NCBI GenBank assembly: GCA_021792815.1
Contig: JAJYTX010000234.1
Span: forward strand, 1-5,464
Source: Pseudomonadota bacterium
GTDB lineage: Bacteria; Pseudomonadota; Gammaproteobacteria; Steroidobacterales; Steroidobacteraceae
Length of the DNA stretch: 5,464 bases
Direction: 5' to 3'
Shown here in pieces: positions 1-5,464 of this stretch. The stretch's first letter is position 1. Each line of letters opens with the position of its first letter. Under the pieces are notes generated by a model that did not search any database, was not told the origin of the DNA, and saw only the letters and a program-made list of their open reading frames with translations. The position numbers and the translations under genes are program-made.

Positions 1-1290
1 GACCTCCAGGATCGATGGGCTGTCGAGCAGCAGGGTCTCGACCTCCTCGGGATAAACGTTCTCCCCGCCGGTGATGATCATGTCCTTCTTCCGCGACACG
101 ACGTACAGGTAGCCGTCGGGATCCAGGTGTCCGATATCCCCGGAGCAGAACCAGTCATCGCAGAAGGCGGCGGCGGTCTGGGTGGGCTGGTTCCAATAGC
201 CACTCATGACATTGCGCCCTCTGACGAGGATCTCTCCGTCGACACCCACGGGAACGTCGGCACGGGTGCCATCCACGATGCGAATCTCGCAATGCAGCGC
301 CGGCGCACCGGCGGATCCGGGACGCAGCGCCGCATCTTCCCGGCGCTGGTACGCGGCGATGGGAGAGGTCTCGGTCGAACCGTACACCTGCGCCAGGGGA
401 ATTCCCAGGGAATTGATGCGTTTCGCAAACTGCTCGGACACGATGGTCGATCCGGTCGTGATCATGCGCAGCGAAGCCAGTTTCGAGGCGCTCCAGTCCG
501 GCAGCTCGAGCATCGCGGTAAGCTGTGCCGGAACCAGGACGGTGAGCGTGATACGTTCCGTATCGATCGTCCGTAGCGCTTCTTCGGCGCTGAAGCGCGC
601 ATGCAGCACCAGCGATGCGCCGGCATGCAGCGCCGGGAGGCTGAGGATATTGAGCCCGCCGACGTGAAACATCGGCAGCGTCGTCAAGACCCGGTCCTGG
701 CTGGTCAGGTCGTGCATGTGCGTGCTGTTGGCCGCGTTGCATTCGAGCGCGTCCTGCGTGAGGACGACGCCCTTCGGCGTCCCGGTCGTTCCCGATGTGT
801 AACAGAGGATGATCGGCGCTTCCGGTCGCCCGGCGCGCAGTCTGGCGGGCAGGGGCCCGCGCGGCGCGTCTGTGGGGCTCCAGGCAAGCCATCCGGGCGG
901 CGGCTCGCCGCCGGTGACCAGGCAGGTGGCCGCTCGCGTCGCGGTCAGGGGGCGCAGCGCTTCGAGGAAGGACGGCTGCGCCACCAGTGCCTGAGGAGCG
1001 CAGTCCTCGAGGATGCGGTCAAGTTCCTGTGAGGCAAGGCGCCAGCTGATCGGGGCGAGAAGGCTTCCCAGCTGGGCGCAGGCGAAGATCAGCTTCAGCA
1101 GCAATGGGCTGTTGAGTCCCAGGTAGGCAACCACGGAGTTCTCGCGCACGCCGAGCTGCGCAAGGTAACGGGCGGTCGTGTCGATTTCCCGGGCGAACTG
1201 CGCATAGCTGAGGACTTCGTCCTCGAAGCGGATCGCGGTGTGATCCGGCAGAAATCGGGCGTTGCGCTCAATCCAGTGCGACAGGTCCAT
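1..1290 (-). CDS. AMP-forming acyl-CoA synthetase (ANL superfamily), C-terminus cut by window edge
   Basis: The protein should activate a carboxylic acid with ATP to an acyl-adenylate and pass it to CoA, in the cytoplasm. The frame is open from the ATG at 1290 to the window edge, giving 430 residues. Core motifs are in order: the phosphate-binding loop YTSGTTGTPKG (164-174), a TLPMFHVGGLN stretch (203-213), the adenine-binding YGSTETSP (303-310), SGD with the ribose-binding Asp385, and the hinge region RKKDMIITGGENVYPEEVE (400-418). Family members usually have about 500-520 residues, so roughly 80-90 are missing, including the C-terminal catalytic lysine. The start fits because WIERNARFLPDHTAI is a typical family N-terminus; no strong Shine-Dalgarno precedes it, and the same frame stays open upstream to a stop at 1477-1479, with a possible GTG at 1423-1425. 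By eye it resembles FadD13-like and hydroxycinnamate-type ligases; the substrate is unknown. It is divergent from hyuA, 220 bp away. Confidence 0.93.
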   Translation of the reverse strand, partial: MDLSHWIERNARFLPDHTAIRFEDEVLSYAQFAREIDTTARYLAQLGVRENSVVAYLGLNSPLLLKLIFACAQLGSLLAPISWRLASQELDRILEDCAPQALVAQPSFLEALRPLTATRAATCLVTGGEPPPGWLAWSPTDAPRGPLPARLRAGRPEAPIILCYTSGTTGTPKGVVLTQDALECNAANSTHMHDLTSQDRVLTTLPMFHVGGLNILSLPALHAGASLVLHARFSAEEALRTIDTERITLTVLVPAQLTAMLELPDWSASKLASLRMITTGSTIVSEQFAKRINSLGIPLAQVYGSTETSPIAAYQRREDAALRPGSAGAPALHCEIRIVDGTRADVPVGVDGEILVRGRNVMSGYWNQPTQTAAAFCDDWFCSGDIGHLDPDGYLYVVSRKKDMIITGGENVYPEEVETLLLDSPSILEV

Positions 1291-1358
1291 CGTTACGGTC
1301 CGGCCAATGCTTTCTCTGATCCAGTCTTGCCCGAGAGGCCCGGCAGACCCCGGCAGCA

Positions 1359-1374
1359 GCCGGCGCAGGCCGGC
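1359..1374. repeat. Small GC hairpin in the leader of the acyl-CoA synthetase
   Basis: GCCGGC at 1359-1364 is followed after four bases (GCAG) by a second GCCGGC at 1369-1374. Each half is itself palindromic, so the two can pair as a 6-bp stem. It lies about 70 bases upstream of the ligase ATG, inside its probable 5' leader, in a stretch rich in CCGGC words. There is no T-run on either strand, so it is not a convincing terminator. It may simply reflect GC-rich composition. Confidence 0.3.
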
Positions 1375-1455
1375 GACGCGCGAAAACCCAGAAGGCTGAG
1401 TGCCATACAACCGGCCCGAACCCACCCCAGAGCGGCCGCAACCCGCGATGGTAAA

Positions 1456-1483
1456 TTGCGTACTGCATACGGTACACTATGCT
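1456..1483 (+). promoter_or_regulatory. Candidate sigma70-type promoter for hyuAB
   Basis: TTGCGT (1456-1461) as -35 and TATGCT (1478-1483) as -10 are separated by 16 bp. They match the consensus at 3 of 6 and 4 of 6 positions. Transcription would begin near 1490, leaving a leader of about 20 bases that carries the hyuA ribosome binding site. The match is weak, as expected for a regulated promoter, and it overlaps the palindrome at 1465-1482. Confidence 0.3.
1465..1482. promoter_or_regulatory. Operator-like imperfect palindrome in the divergent promoter region
   Basis: GCATACGGTACACTATGC is symmetric about 1473/1474. Seven of nine base pairs match: GCATA pairs with TATGC, and the centre is GTAC, with two mismatched pairs between. 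It overlaps a second small inverted repeat, CGTA-CTGCA-TACG (1459-1471), and a tandem 7-bp near-repeat TGCGTAC/TGCATAC (1457-1470). The site lies over the candidate hyuA -10 and also over the zone where a leftward -10 would fall, so one bound regulator could control both directions. The size and symmetry suit a dimeric repressor such as a GntR or TetR type, but no regulator gene is in the window. Confidence 0.4.
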
Positions 1484-1498
1484 CTCGAACGGTGTCAA
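1469..1498 (-). promoter_or_regulatory. Candidate leftward promoter for the acyl-CoA synthetase
   Basis: Read on the minus strand, 1498-1493 is a perfect TTGACA -35 box. The possible -10 hexamers are poor: TGTACC at 16-bp spacing or TACCGT at 18-bp spacing, each matching 3 of 6 positions. The leader to the ligase start would be about 170 bases. The placement fits because it crosses the palindrome at 1465-1482, but the weak -10 keeps confidence low. Confidence 0.27.
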
Positions 1499-1499
1499 T

Positions 1500-1504
1500 A
1501 AAGG
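1500..1504 (+). promoter_or_regulatory. Ribosome binding site of hyuA
   Basis: AAAGG is followed by six bases before the ATG at 1511. It is a moderate Shine-Dalgarno match that supports this start, which also gives the usual family N-terminus only a few residues before the DVGGTFTD motif. Confidence 0.6.
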
Positions 1505-1510
1505 CGGCCT

Positions 1511-3586
1511 ATGCGCGTAGGAATAGATGTCGGCGGGACATTCACAGACTTCGTCCTGCTCAATGAGAGCACGGGTGAGACCCACTCGTATAAGTGCCTC
1601 ACGACGCCGACGGATCCGGCCGAGGCGATTCTCGATGGTCTTGTGGCGCTCGAACGCATGCGCCCCGGAACGATTGCGAACCTGGAGGAAGTCATTCACG
1701 GCACGACGCTTGTCATCAATGCAATCATCGAGCGCAAGGGCGCGCGTACCGGCCTGCTGACCACCAGCGGCTTCCGCGACGTCCTGGAACTCGGCCGCGA
1801 AGTCCGCTATGCCGCGTACGATCCGCACGCGCCGATACCAGAGCCCCTGGTTCCCCGCGAGCGGCGGCTCGAGGTCCGCGAGCGCGTCCGCGCCGACGGC
1901 AGCGTTCTGCAGCCGCTTGAGCCGCAGAGCGTCAGCGCCACGCTGGCTCGCCTGAAGGCCGATGGGGTCGAATCCATTGCGGTCTGCCTGCTCAATTCAT
2001 TCGAGAATCCGCAGCACGAGTTCGAGATCAAACGCCTGATCGCCGAGGAGCTGCCCGGCGTGTCGGTTTCGGTCTCCTACGAGGTCCTGCCTCAAATCCG
2101 CGAATACGAGCGGACCAGCACCACCGTGGCCAATGCGTACGTCAAGCCACTCACGGAAACGTACCTGAAGTCGCTGAGACAGAGGCTCGCGGCGCATGGC
2201 TTCAGTGGCCGGCTGTTCATCATGCTGTCATCGGGCGGGGTCACCTCGGCGGATATCGCGGCCGCGTACCCGGTCCGCATCATCGAATCGGGCCCCTGCG
2301 CAGCGGTGATTGCCGGTCAGTATTTCAGCAAGCTGTTCGATCTGCCCGACATGTTCTGCTTCGACATGGGCGGCACGACCGCGAAGTCATGCCTGATCCA
2401 GAATGGCACCGCCGAAGTCGTGCCGACATTCGAAGTGGGTCGTGTGCAGCGGTTTCAGAAGGGCAGCGGCATCACGCTGCAGGTTCCGGTCGTCGACCTG
2501 ATGGAGATCGGTGCGGGAGGCGGCTCGATCGCGCGCCGCAGCCGGGTCGGGACCCTGCAGGTCGGTCCACAGAGCGCGGGCGCCGAGCCGGGTCCGATCT
2601 GCTACGGCCGGGGCGGCACGGCGCCAACGGTAACCGACGCCGATCTGCTGCTCGGCTACCTCGATGCCGACTACTTTCTCGGTGGAACCATGCGGCTCGA
2701 TGTCGCCGCGGCGCGCCGCGGAATCCAGGAGCAGATTGCCGAGCCGCTCGGTATCTCGCTGCTGCAGGCGGCGTGGGGCATTCATGACCTCATCAACGAG
2801 ACGATGGCGGCCGCGGCCAAGACTCACATAGCGGAGCGTGGCGGCAATGCGCGGCGCGTGACGATCGCCGGATTCGGCGGCGCCGGACCCGTGCACATGT
2901 ACGGACTCGCGCGCAAGCTCGGAGCGCCGCGTCTGCTGGTGCCGCCGAACGCCGGGGTCGGATCGGCGCTCGGATTTTTCACGGCGCTGCGCGCATTCGA
3001 TGTCGTCAGGAGCCATAAGACGCCGTTGCGTGATGCGGATTTCGCCGCACTGGAGGGTATTTTCCACGGCCTCGAGGCAGCCGCCGCCACGGCGTTGCAG
3101 TCGAGCGGTGTCGCGAACGCAGTCAATTTCGAGCGCTCGGTGGACGTGCGTTTCGTGGGCCAGGGTTCCGAAACCACATTGGCGCTGCCCACGGTCGACC
3201 TCCCGACGCTCACGCCGCAGGAAGTGCGGTCACGCTTCGATGCCGTTTACGCGAAGCTTTACGGCCGGACTTATCCGGAATGCGACGTGGAGTTCGTCAG
3301 TTTCAGGGTGCGGGCCAGCTTGCCGGTCAAGCTGCTGGAACTGCCCAGGCTGAAGCCGGTCGCGGGCGCGACTGCCGCCCGGGCGATCAAGGGTGAGCGA
3401 CCGGCCTTCTGCCCGCTGGCCGGTGCGATGATTCCACATACAGTTTATGACCGATATCTCCTTGCGCCGGGCGTGCAGCTGTCGGGACCGGCGATCATCG
3501 AAGAACGCGAGTCGACGGTCGTGATCGGCGCGAGGGGGCAGGTCAGAGTGGATGATTTCGGTTTCTTGTGGATCGATCTGTCCTAG
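1511..3586 (+). CDS. hyuA: Hydantoinase A / 5-oxoprolinase / acetone carboxylase beta family protein
   Basis: This is the ATP-using large subunit of a two-subunit cytoplasmic enzyme that activates a carbonyl group by phosphorylation, for opening a cyclic amide or carboxylating a ketone. Its 691 residues equal the normal family length (about 680-720). The N-terminal domain has the first phosphate loop DVGGTFTDFVL (6-16) and HGTTLVINAI (63-72). The central ASKHA-type ATPase domain has SSGGV (240-244), ESGP (259-262), the second phosphate motif FDMGGTTAK (284-292), EIGAGGGSIA (332-341), GAEPGPICYGRGGTAPTVTD (357-376) and GFGGAGPVH (454-462). The C-terminal domain runs from about 500 to 690 and includes SGPAIIEERESTVVI (658-672). 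All motifs are intact, with no frameshift. The next gene follows after 12 bases, so the two should be co-transcribed. Family assignment is certain; the substrate (N-methylhydantoin, oxoproline, lactam or ketone) cannot be decided. The symbol is the family name, not a demonstrated function. Confidence 0.95.
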   Translation: MRVGIDVGGTFTDFVLLNESTGETHSYKCLTTPTDPAEAILDGLVALERMRPGTIANLEEVIHGTTLVINAIIERKGARTGLLTTSGFRDVLELGREVRYAAYDPHAPIPEPLVPRERRLEVRERVRADGSVLQPLEPQSVSATLARLKADGVESIAVCLLNSFENPQHEFEIKRLIAEELPGVSVSVSYEVLPQIREYERTSTTVANAYVKPLTETYLKSLRQRLAAHGFSGRLFIMLSSGGVTSADIAAAYPVRIIESGPCAAVIAGQYFSKLFDLPDMFCFDMGGTTAKSCLIQNGTAEVVPTFEVGRVQRFQKGSGITLQVPVVDLMEIGAGGGSIARRSRVGTLQVGPQSAGAEPGPICYGRGGTAPTVTDADLLLGYLDADYFLGGTMRLDVAAARRGIQEQIAEPLGISLLQAAWGIHDLINETMAAAAKTHIAERGGNARRVTIAGFGGAGPVHMYGLARKLGAPRLLVPPNAGVGSALGFFTALRAFDVVRSHKTPLRDADFAALEGIFHGLEAAAATALQSSGVANAVNFERSVDVRFVGQGSETTLALPTVDLPTLTPQEVRSRFDAVYAKLYGRTYPECDVEFVSFRVRASLPVKLLELPRLKPVAGATAARAIKGERPAFCPLAGAMIPHTVYDRYLLAPGVQLSGPAIIEERESTVVIGARGQVRVDDFGFLWIDLS

Positions 3587-3589
3587 GAG
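3585..3589 (+). promoter_or_regulatory. Ribosome binding site of hyuB, overlapping the hyuA stop codon
   Basis: AGGAG begins inside the hyuA stop codon (TAG at 3584-3586) and ends nine bases before the GTG at 3599. It is a strong Shine-Dalgarno and decides the GTG start, since the first in-frame ATG is at codon 45, well inside the conserved N-terminal domain. A ribosome ending hyuA would be sitting on this site, which suggests coupled, balanced synthesis of the two subunits. Confidence 0.8.
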
Positions 3590-3598
3590 TGACCAACA

Positions 3599-5263
3599 GT
3601 GCAGCGCTTCGACCCCGTCACGCTCGAAATCCTCTGGCGCCGCCTCGTGTCCATCGTCGATGAGGCGGATGCGGCCGTGGTGAGAACGGCCTTCTCAAGC
3701 GTCCTGCGAGACTCGCACGATTATACCTGTATGTTCACCGACAGCCATGGCCGAGAGCTTGCACAAGGCACGCTCGCCAGTCCCGGGCAGTCGGGAGCAA
3801 TGGCGCTCGGCATCAAGAAGCTGGTCAACAGCCGGCCAGCGGATTTCTTCCGGCCGGGAGATGTCTTCATCACCAACGATCCGTGGGCGCTCGCGGGTCA
3901 CCTGAACGACGTCTGCGTTCTGAGTCCGGTGTTTTACCGCGACAGGCTCATCGCGTTCACGGCCTGCATACTGCACCATGCCGATGTGGGCGGGCGGGTC
4001 GCGTCGAACAATCACGATGTCTTCGAAGAGGGACTGTTCCTGCCGCTGGTGCGCCTATACAGCGGGGGGCAGCCAAACCAGGACGTCATGGAGGTCATTC
4101 GGGCGAACGTGCGTACTCCGGAACAGGTTCACGGAGACATCCGCTCGCAGATCGCGGCGAATCACGTGTGTGCGCAGCACATACAGCAGCTTCTCGAGGA
4201 TTACAAGCTCGAGGATCTCGATGGGCTGGCGGATGAGATTATCCGGCGCAGCGAGCAGAGCCTGCGCGAAGCGATCGCCCGCGTGCCCGACGGTACCTAC
4301 CGCGCGAGCGGCACCATCGAGCAGATGGAAGGACACGAGCCGGTCGAGATCCGCTGCGAGTTGAGGATCAACGGAAGTGATGTCGTCGTCGACCTGTCTG
4401 GAACGACCCGCCAGGTGGAGTGGGGTGGAAACGTCGTATTCAACTTCACCTATGCCTATGTACACATGGCGATCAAGAGTATCTTCGACCCGGAACTGCC
4501 GAACAACGAAGGCACGGCGGCGCCGATAACCCTGATCGCTCCGGAGGGAACGGTGGTCAACTGTCGGCATCCGGCACCGGTTGTGGCCCGGATGCAGATT
4601 GGGCATTTCATGACGGAGATCATCTATCGTGCCCTGGCGCCGGTGTTGCCTGAGCGCGTGATCGCCGGCAGCGGCGGGACGCCGGCGACCATGCAGGTGT
4701 TCTTCGGCGCGCGGTGCAGCGGCGACCCGTTCCATGCGGCGGTGATTCGCGGCGGCGGCATGGGCGCCGGGGCAAGCAGCGATGGTTCGGGAAGCTTCGT
4801 ATTTCCCGCCAATGCGGCAAACACGCCCGTGGAGATTTTCGAGAGTGATACGCCGCTCGTGATCCGCTCGCGGGAGTTGCTGGTCGATTCCGGCGGCGCC
4901 GGCAAGTTCCGCGGCGCGCAGGGCCGGCGTGAGGTGATCTGGGTGCCGGATGAGGAAAGCGGGCCGCTCGGAAGCGTCGGCATGGCGATTCAATCCGGGC
5001 GCTTTCAGCTGGCGCCCGAAGGCCTGTTCGGCGGCAGATCCGGCAGCCTGGCGCGATTGACGGTCAATGGCAGGCCGGCGGATTCCTATGGATTGACGCG
5101 GCTGCGGAAAGGCGATGTCGTCGAATTCGACACGGCCGGGGGAGGCGGCTTCGGTGATCCGGCGGAGCGGGACGCCGCCGCCGTGGCGCGCGATGTCGCA
5201 AGCGGGCGGGTTTCTGCGGAGCGGGCGCGGATCGATTACCGCTTCGGTCTTGCGGAAAGCTGA
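3599..5263 (+). CDS. hyuB: Hydantoinase B / 5-oxoprolinase / acetone carboxylase alpha family protein
   Basis: This is the partner subunit of the upstream HyuA-type protein and should form a cytoplasmic complex with it, carrying out the step after ATP-dependent activation. It has 554 residues from a GTG start, normal for HyuB (about 520-590) and much shorter than acetone carboxylase alpha (about 770). Conserved blocks are DPVTLEI (5-11), SVLRDSHDYTCMFTD (34-48), TNDPWALAGHLNDV (92-105), HHADVGG (126-132), GDIRSQIAAN (179-188), NTPVEIFESDTPL (408-420), DSGGAGKFRGAQGRRE (430-445) and the C-terminal AGGGGFGDP (513-521). From memory, the Mn site of acetone carboxylase alpha uses His150, Asp153 and His175. 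His101, Asp104 and His126 here have the same 3- and 25-residue spacing, so a metal centre is likely conserved. The gene is intact. The exact substrate is unknown, and the symbol reflects family only. Confidence 0.95.
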   Translation: MQRFDPVTLEILWRRLVSIVDEADAAVVRTAFSSVLRDSHDYTCMFTDSHGRELAQGTLASPGQSGAMALGIKKLVNSRPADFFRPGDVFITNDPWALAGHLNDVCVLSPVFYRDRLIAFTACILHHADVGGRVASNNHDVFEEGLFLPLVRLYSGGQPNQDVMEVIRANVRTPEQVHGDIRSQIAANHVCAQHIQQLLEDYKLEDLDGLADEIIRRSEQSLREAIARVPDGTYRASGTIEQMEGHEPVEIRCELRINGSDVVVDLSGTTRQVEWGGNVVFNFTYAYVHMAIKSIFDPELPNNEGTAAPITLIAPEGTVVNCRHPAPVVARMQIGHFMTEIIYRALAPVLPERVIAGSGGTPATMQVFFGARCSGDPFHAAVIRGGGMGAGASSDGSGSFVFPANAANTPVEIFESDTPLVIRSRELLVDSGGAGKFRGAQGRREVIWVPDEESGPLGSVGMAIQSGRFQLAPEGLFGGRSGSLARLTVNGRPADSYGLTRLRKGDVVEFDTAGGGGFGDPAERDAAAVARDVASGRVSAERARIDYRFGLAES

Positions 5264-5272
5264 GAACGAGCA

Positions 5273-5300
5273 CCGGCCTGCCGATCCCCGGGCAGGCCGG
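5273..5300. terminator. Perfect 10-bp stem hairpin between convergent genes
   Basis: CCGGCCTGCC (5273-5282) pairs perfectly with GGCAGGCCGG (5291-5300) around an 8-base loop GATCCCCG. It starts 10 bases after the hyuB stop and lies 6 bases beyond the stop of the leftward gene, so it could end transcripts from both sides. Neither side has a clear T-run: on the minus strand TGCTCGTTCTC follows, which is only mildly T-rich. It may therefore be a weak intrinsic terminator or a structure that protects mRNA 3' ends. Confidence 0.6.
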
Positions 5301-5306
5301 ATCCGG

Positions 5307-5464
5307 TCATGCCGGGTGGACGCGGGGCAGACTGGGGCGAACGAGAGAGGCGGCGAATCGGAGCAGGTAGATGAGAAACGCGGTCGCCCAGAGAAATGCC
5401 GCGGTTCCCGCCAACCATTCCGGACCGTGCAGCACCGCGAACCCGACTCTCAGCACGGCGGCGA
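5307..5464 (-). CDS. C-terminal fragment of a membrane protein, probably NnrS family
   Basis: On the minus strand one frame is open from the right edge to a TGA at 5307-5309 and encodes 51 residues; the start lies outside the window. There is one hydrophobic stretch at about fragment residues 16-40 (WLAGTAAFLWATAFLIYLL), then RFAASLVRPSLP and a short polar tail. The arrangement of an early LRV, a central LW-x-x-AF-L helix, and arginines before a final RP resembles the end of NnrS, a multi-pass inner-membrane haem and copper protein of roughly 400 residues linked to the response to nitric oxide. This is recognition by eye on a short piece; another polytopic membrane protein is possible. It converges on hyuB, with 43 bases between the stops, and is probably functionally unrelated to it. 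Confidence 0.6.
   Translation of the reverse strand, partial: AAVLRVGFAVLHGPEWLAGTAAFLWATAFLIYLLRFAASLVRPSLPRVHPA

Noticed and set aside
155..892. A 245-codon minus-strand open frame.
   Set aside because: It is in a different frame from the acyl-CoA synthetase on the same strand, has an Arg/Ala/Pro-rich composition typical of a shifted GC-rich frame, and shows no family motif. The true frame covers the whole region with ordered motifs.
1268..1828. A 186-codon minus-strand open frame covering the divergent intergenic region.
   Set aside because: It overlaps the start of hyuA, the promoter region and the first codons of the ligase. Its translation looks random, so the intergenic region is better read as regulatory.
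2387..3067. A 226-codon minus-strand open frame antisense to hyuA.
   Set aside because: It lies opposite the conserved ATPase motifs of hyuA and is rich in Arg, with no domain pattern.
4055..4993. A 312-codon minus-strand open frame antisense to hyuB.
   Set aside because: It lies fully opposite the well-conserved hyuB and its translation has no recognisable domain. Long antisense frames are common opposite GC-rich genes.
1511..5263. Acetone carboxylase (acxAB) as the specific name for the two plus-strand genes.
   Set aside because: HyuB is about 550 residues rather than about 770, and no gamma subunit follows; the sequence supports only the broader superfamily.
5236..5418. A 60-codon minus-strand open frame at the right end.
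   Set aside because: It runs through the 5273-5300 hairpin and into the hyuB end, and its translation has no membrane or domain character. The overlapping minus-strand frame ending at 5307 gives a plausible membrane protein end.

Overview
The window is GC-rich (about 60% or a little more by eye) and densely coded, and looks like a piece of a proteobacterial chromosome. I infer this from the base composition, the gene families and a probable NnrS fragment at the right edge. The genus cannot be told from the sequence. I see no tRNA, rRNA, CRISPR array, insertion sequence or attachment site.

Layout. (1) Positions 1-1290, minus strand: an acyl-CoA synthetase of the AMP-forming ANL superfamily, cut by the left edge so that the C-terminal lid domain is missing. 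(2) Positions 1291-1510: a 220-bp divergent intergenic region with an 18-bp imperfect palindrome, candidate promoters in both directions and a small GC-rich hairpin. (3) Positions 1511-3586 and 3599-5263, plus strand: a tight two-gene operon for a large (HyuA-type, 691 aa) and a small (HyuB-type, 554 aa) subunit of the hydantoinase/5-oxoprolinase/acetone carboxylase superfamily. (4) Positions 5273-5300: a perfect 10-bp stem hairpin between converging genes. (5) Positions 5307-5464, minus strand: the last 51 codons of a membrane protein that resembles the end of NnrS.

How the genes may work together. HyuA/HyuB enzymes use ATP to activate a carbonyl group. They then open a cyclic amide (N-methylhydantoin, 5-oxoproline, caprolactam) or carboxylate a ketone (acetone, acetophenone). 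Either reaction gives a free carboxylic acid, which an acyl-CoA synthetase could charge with CoA. The divergent ligase, sharing a control region with hyuAB, fits such a short catabolic module, but the substrate cannot be read from the sequence. No zinc-binding third subunit (acetone carboxylase gamma) is present in the window, so a two-subunit amidase or lactamase type is somewhat favoured over classical acetone carboxylase. Overall this is a recognisable accessory catabolic locus with intact genes. I do not see a clearly new biological system; the most interesting points are the ligase/HyuAB pairing and the shared operator-like site.
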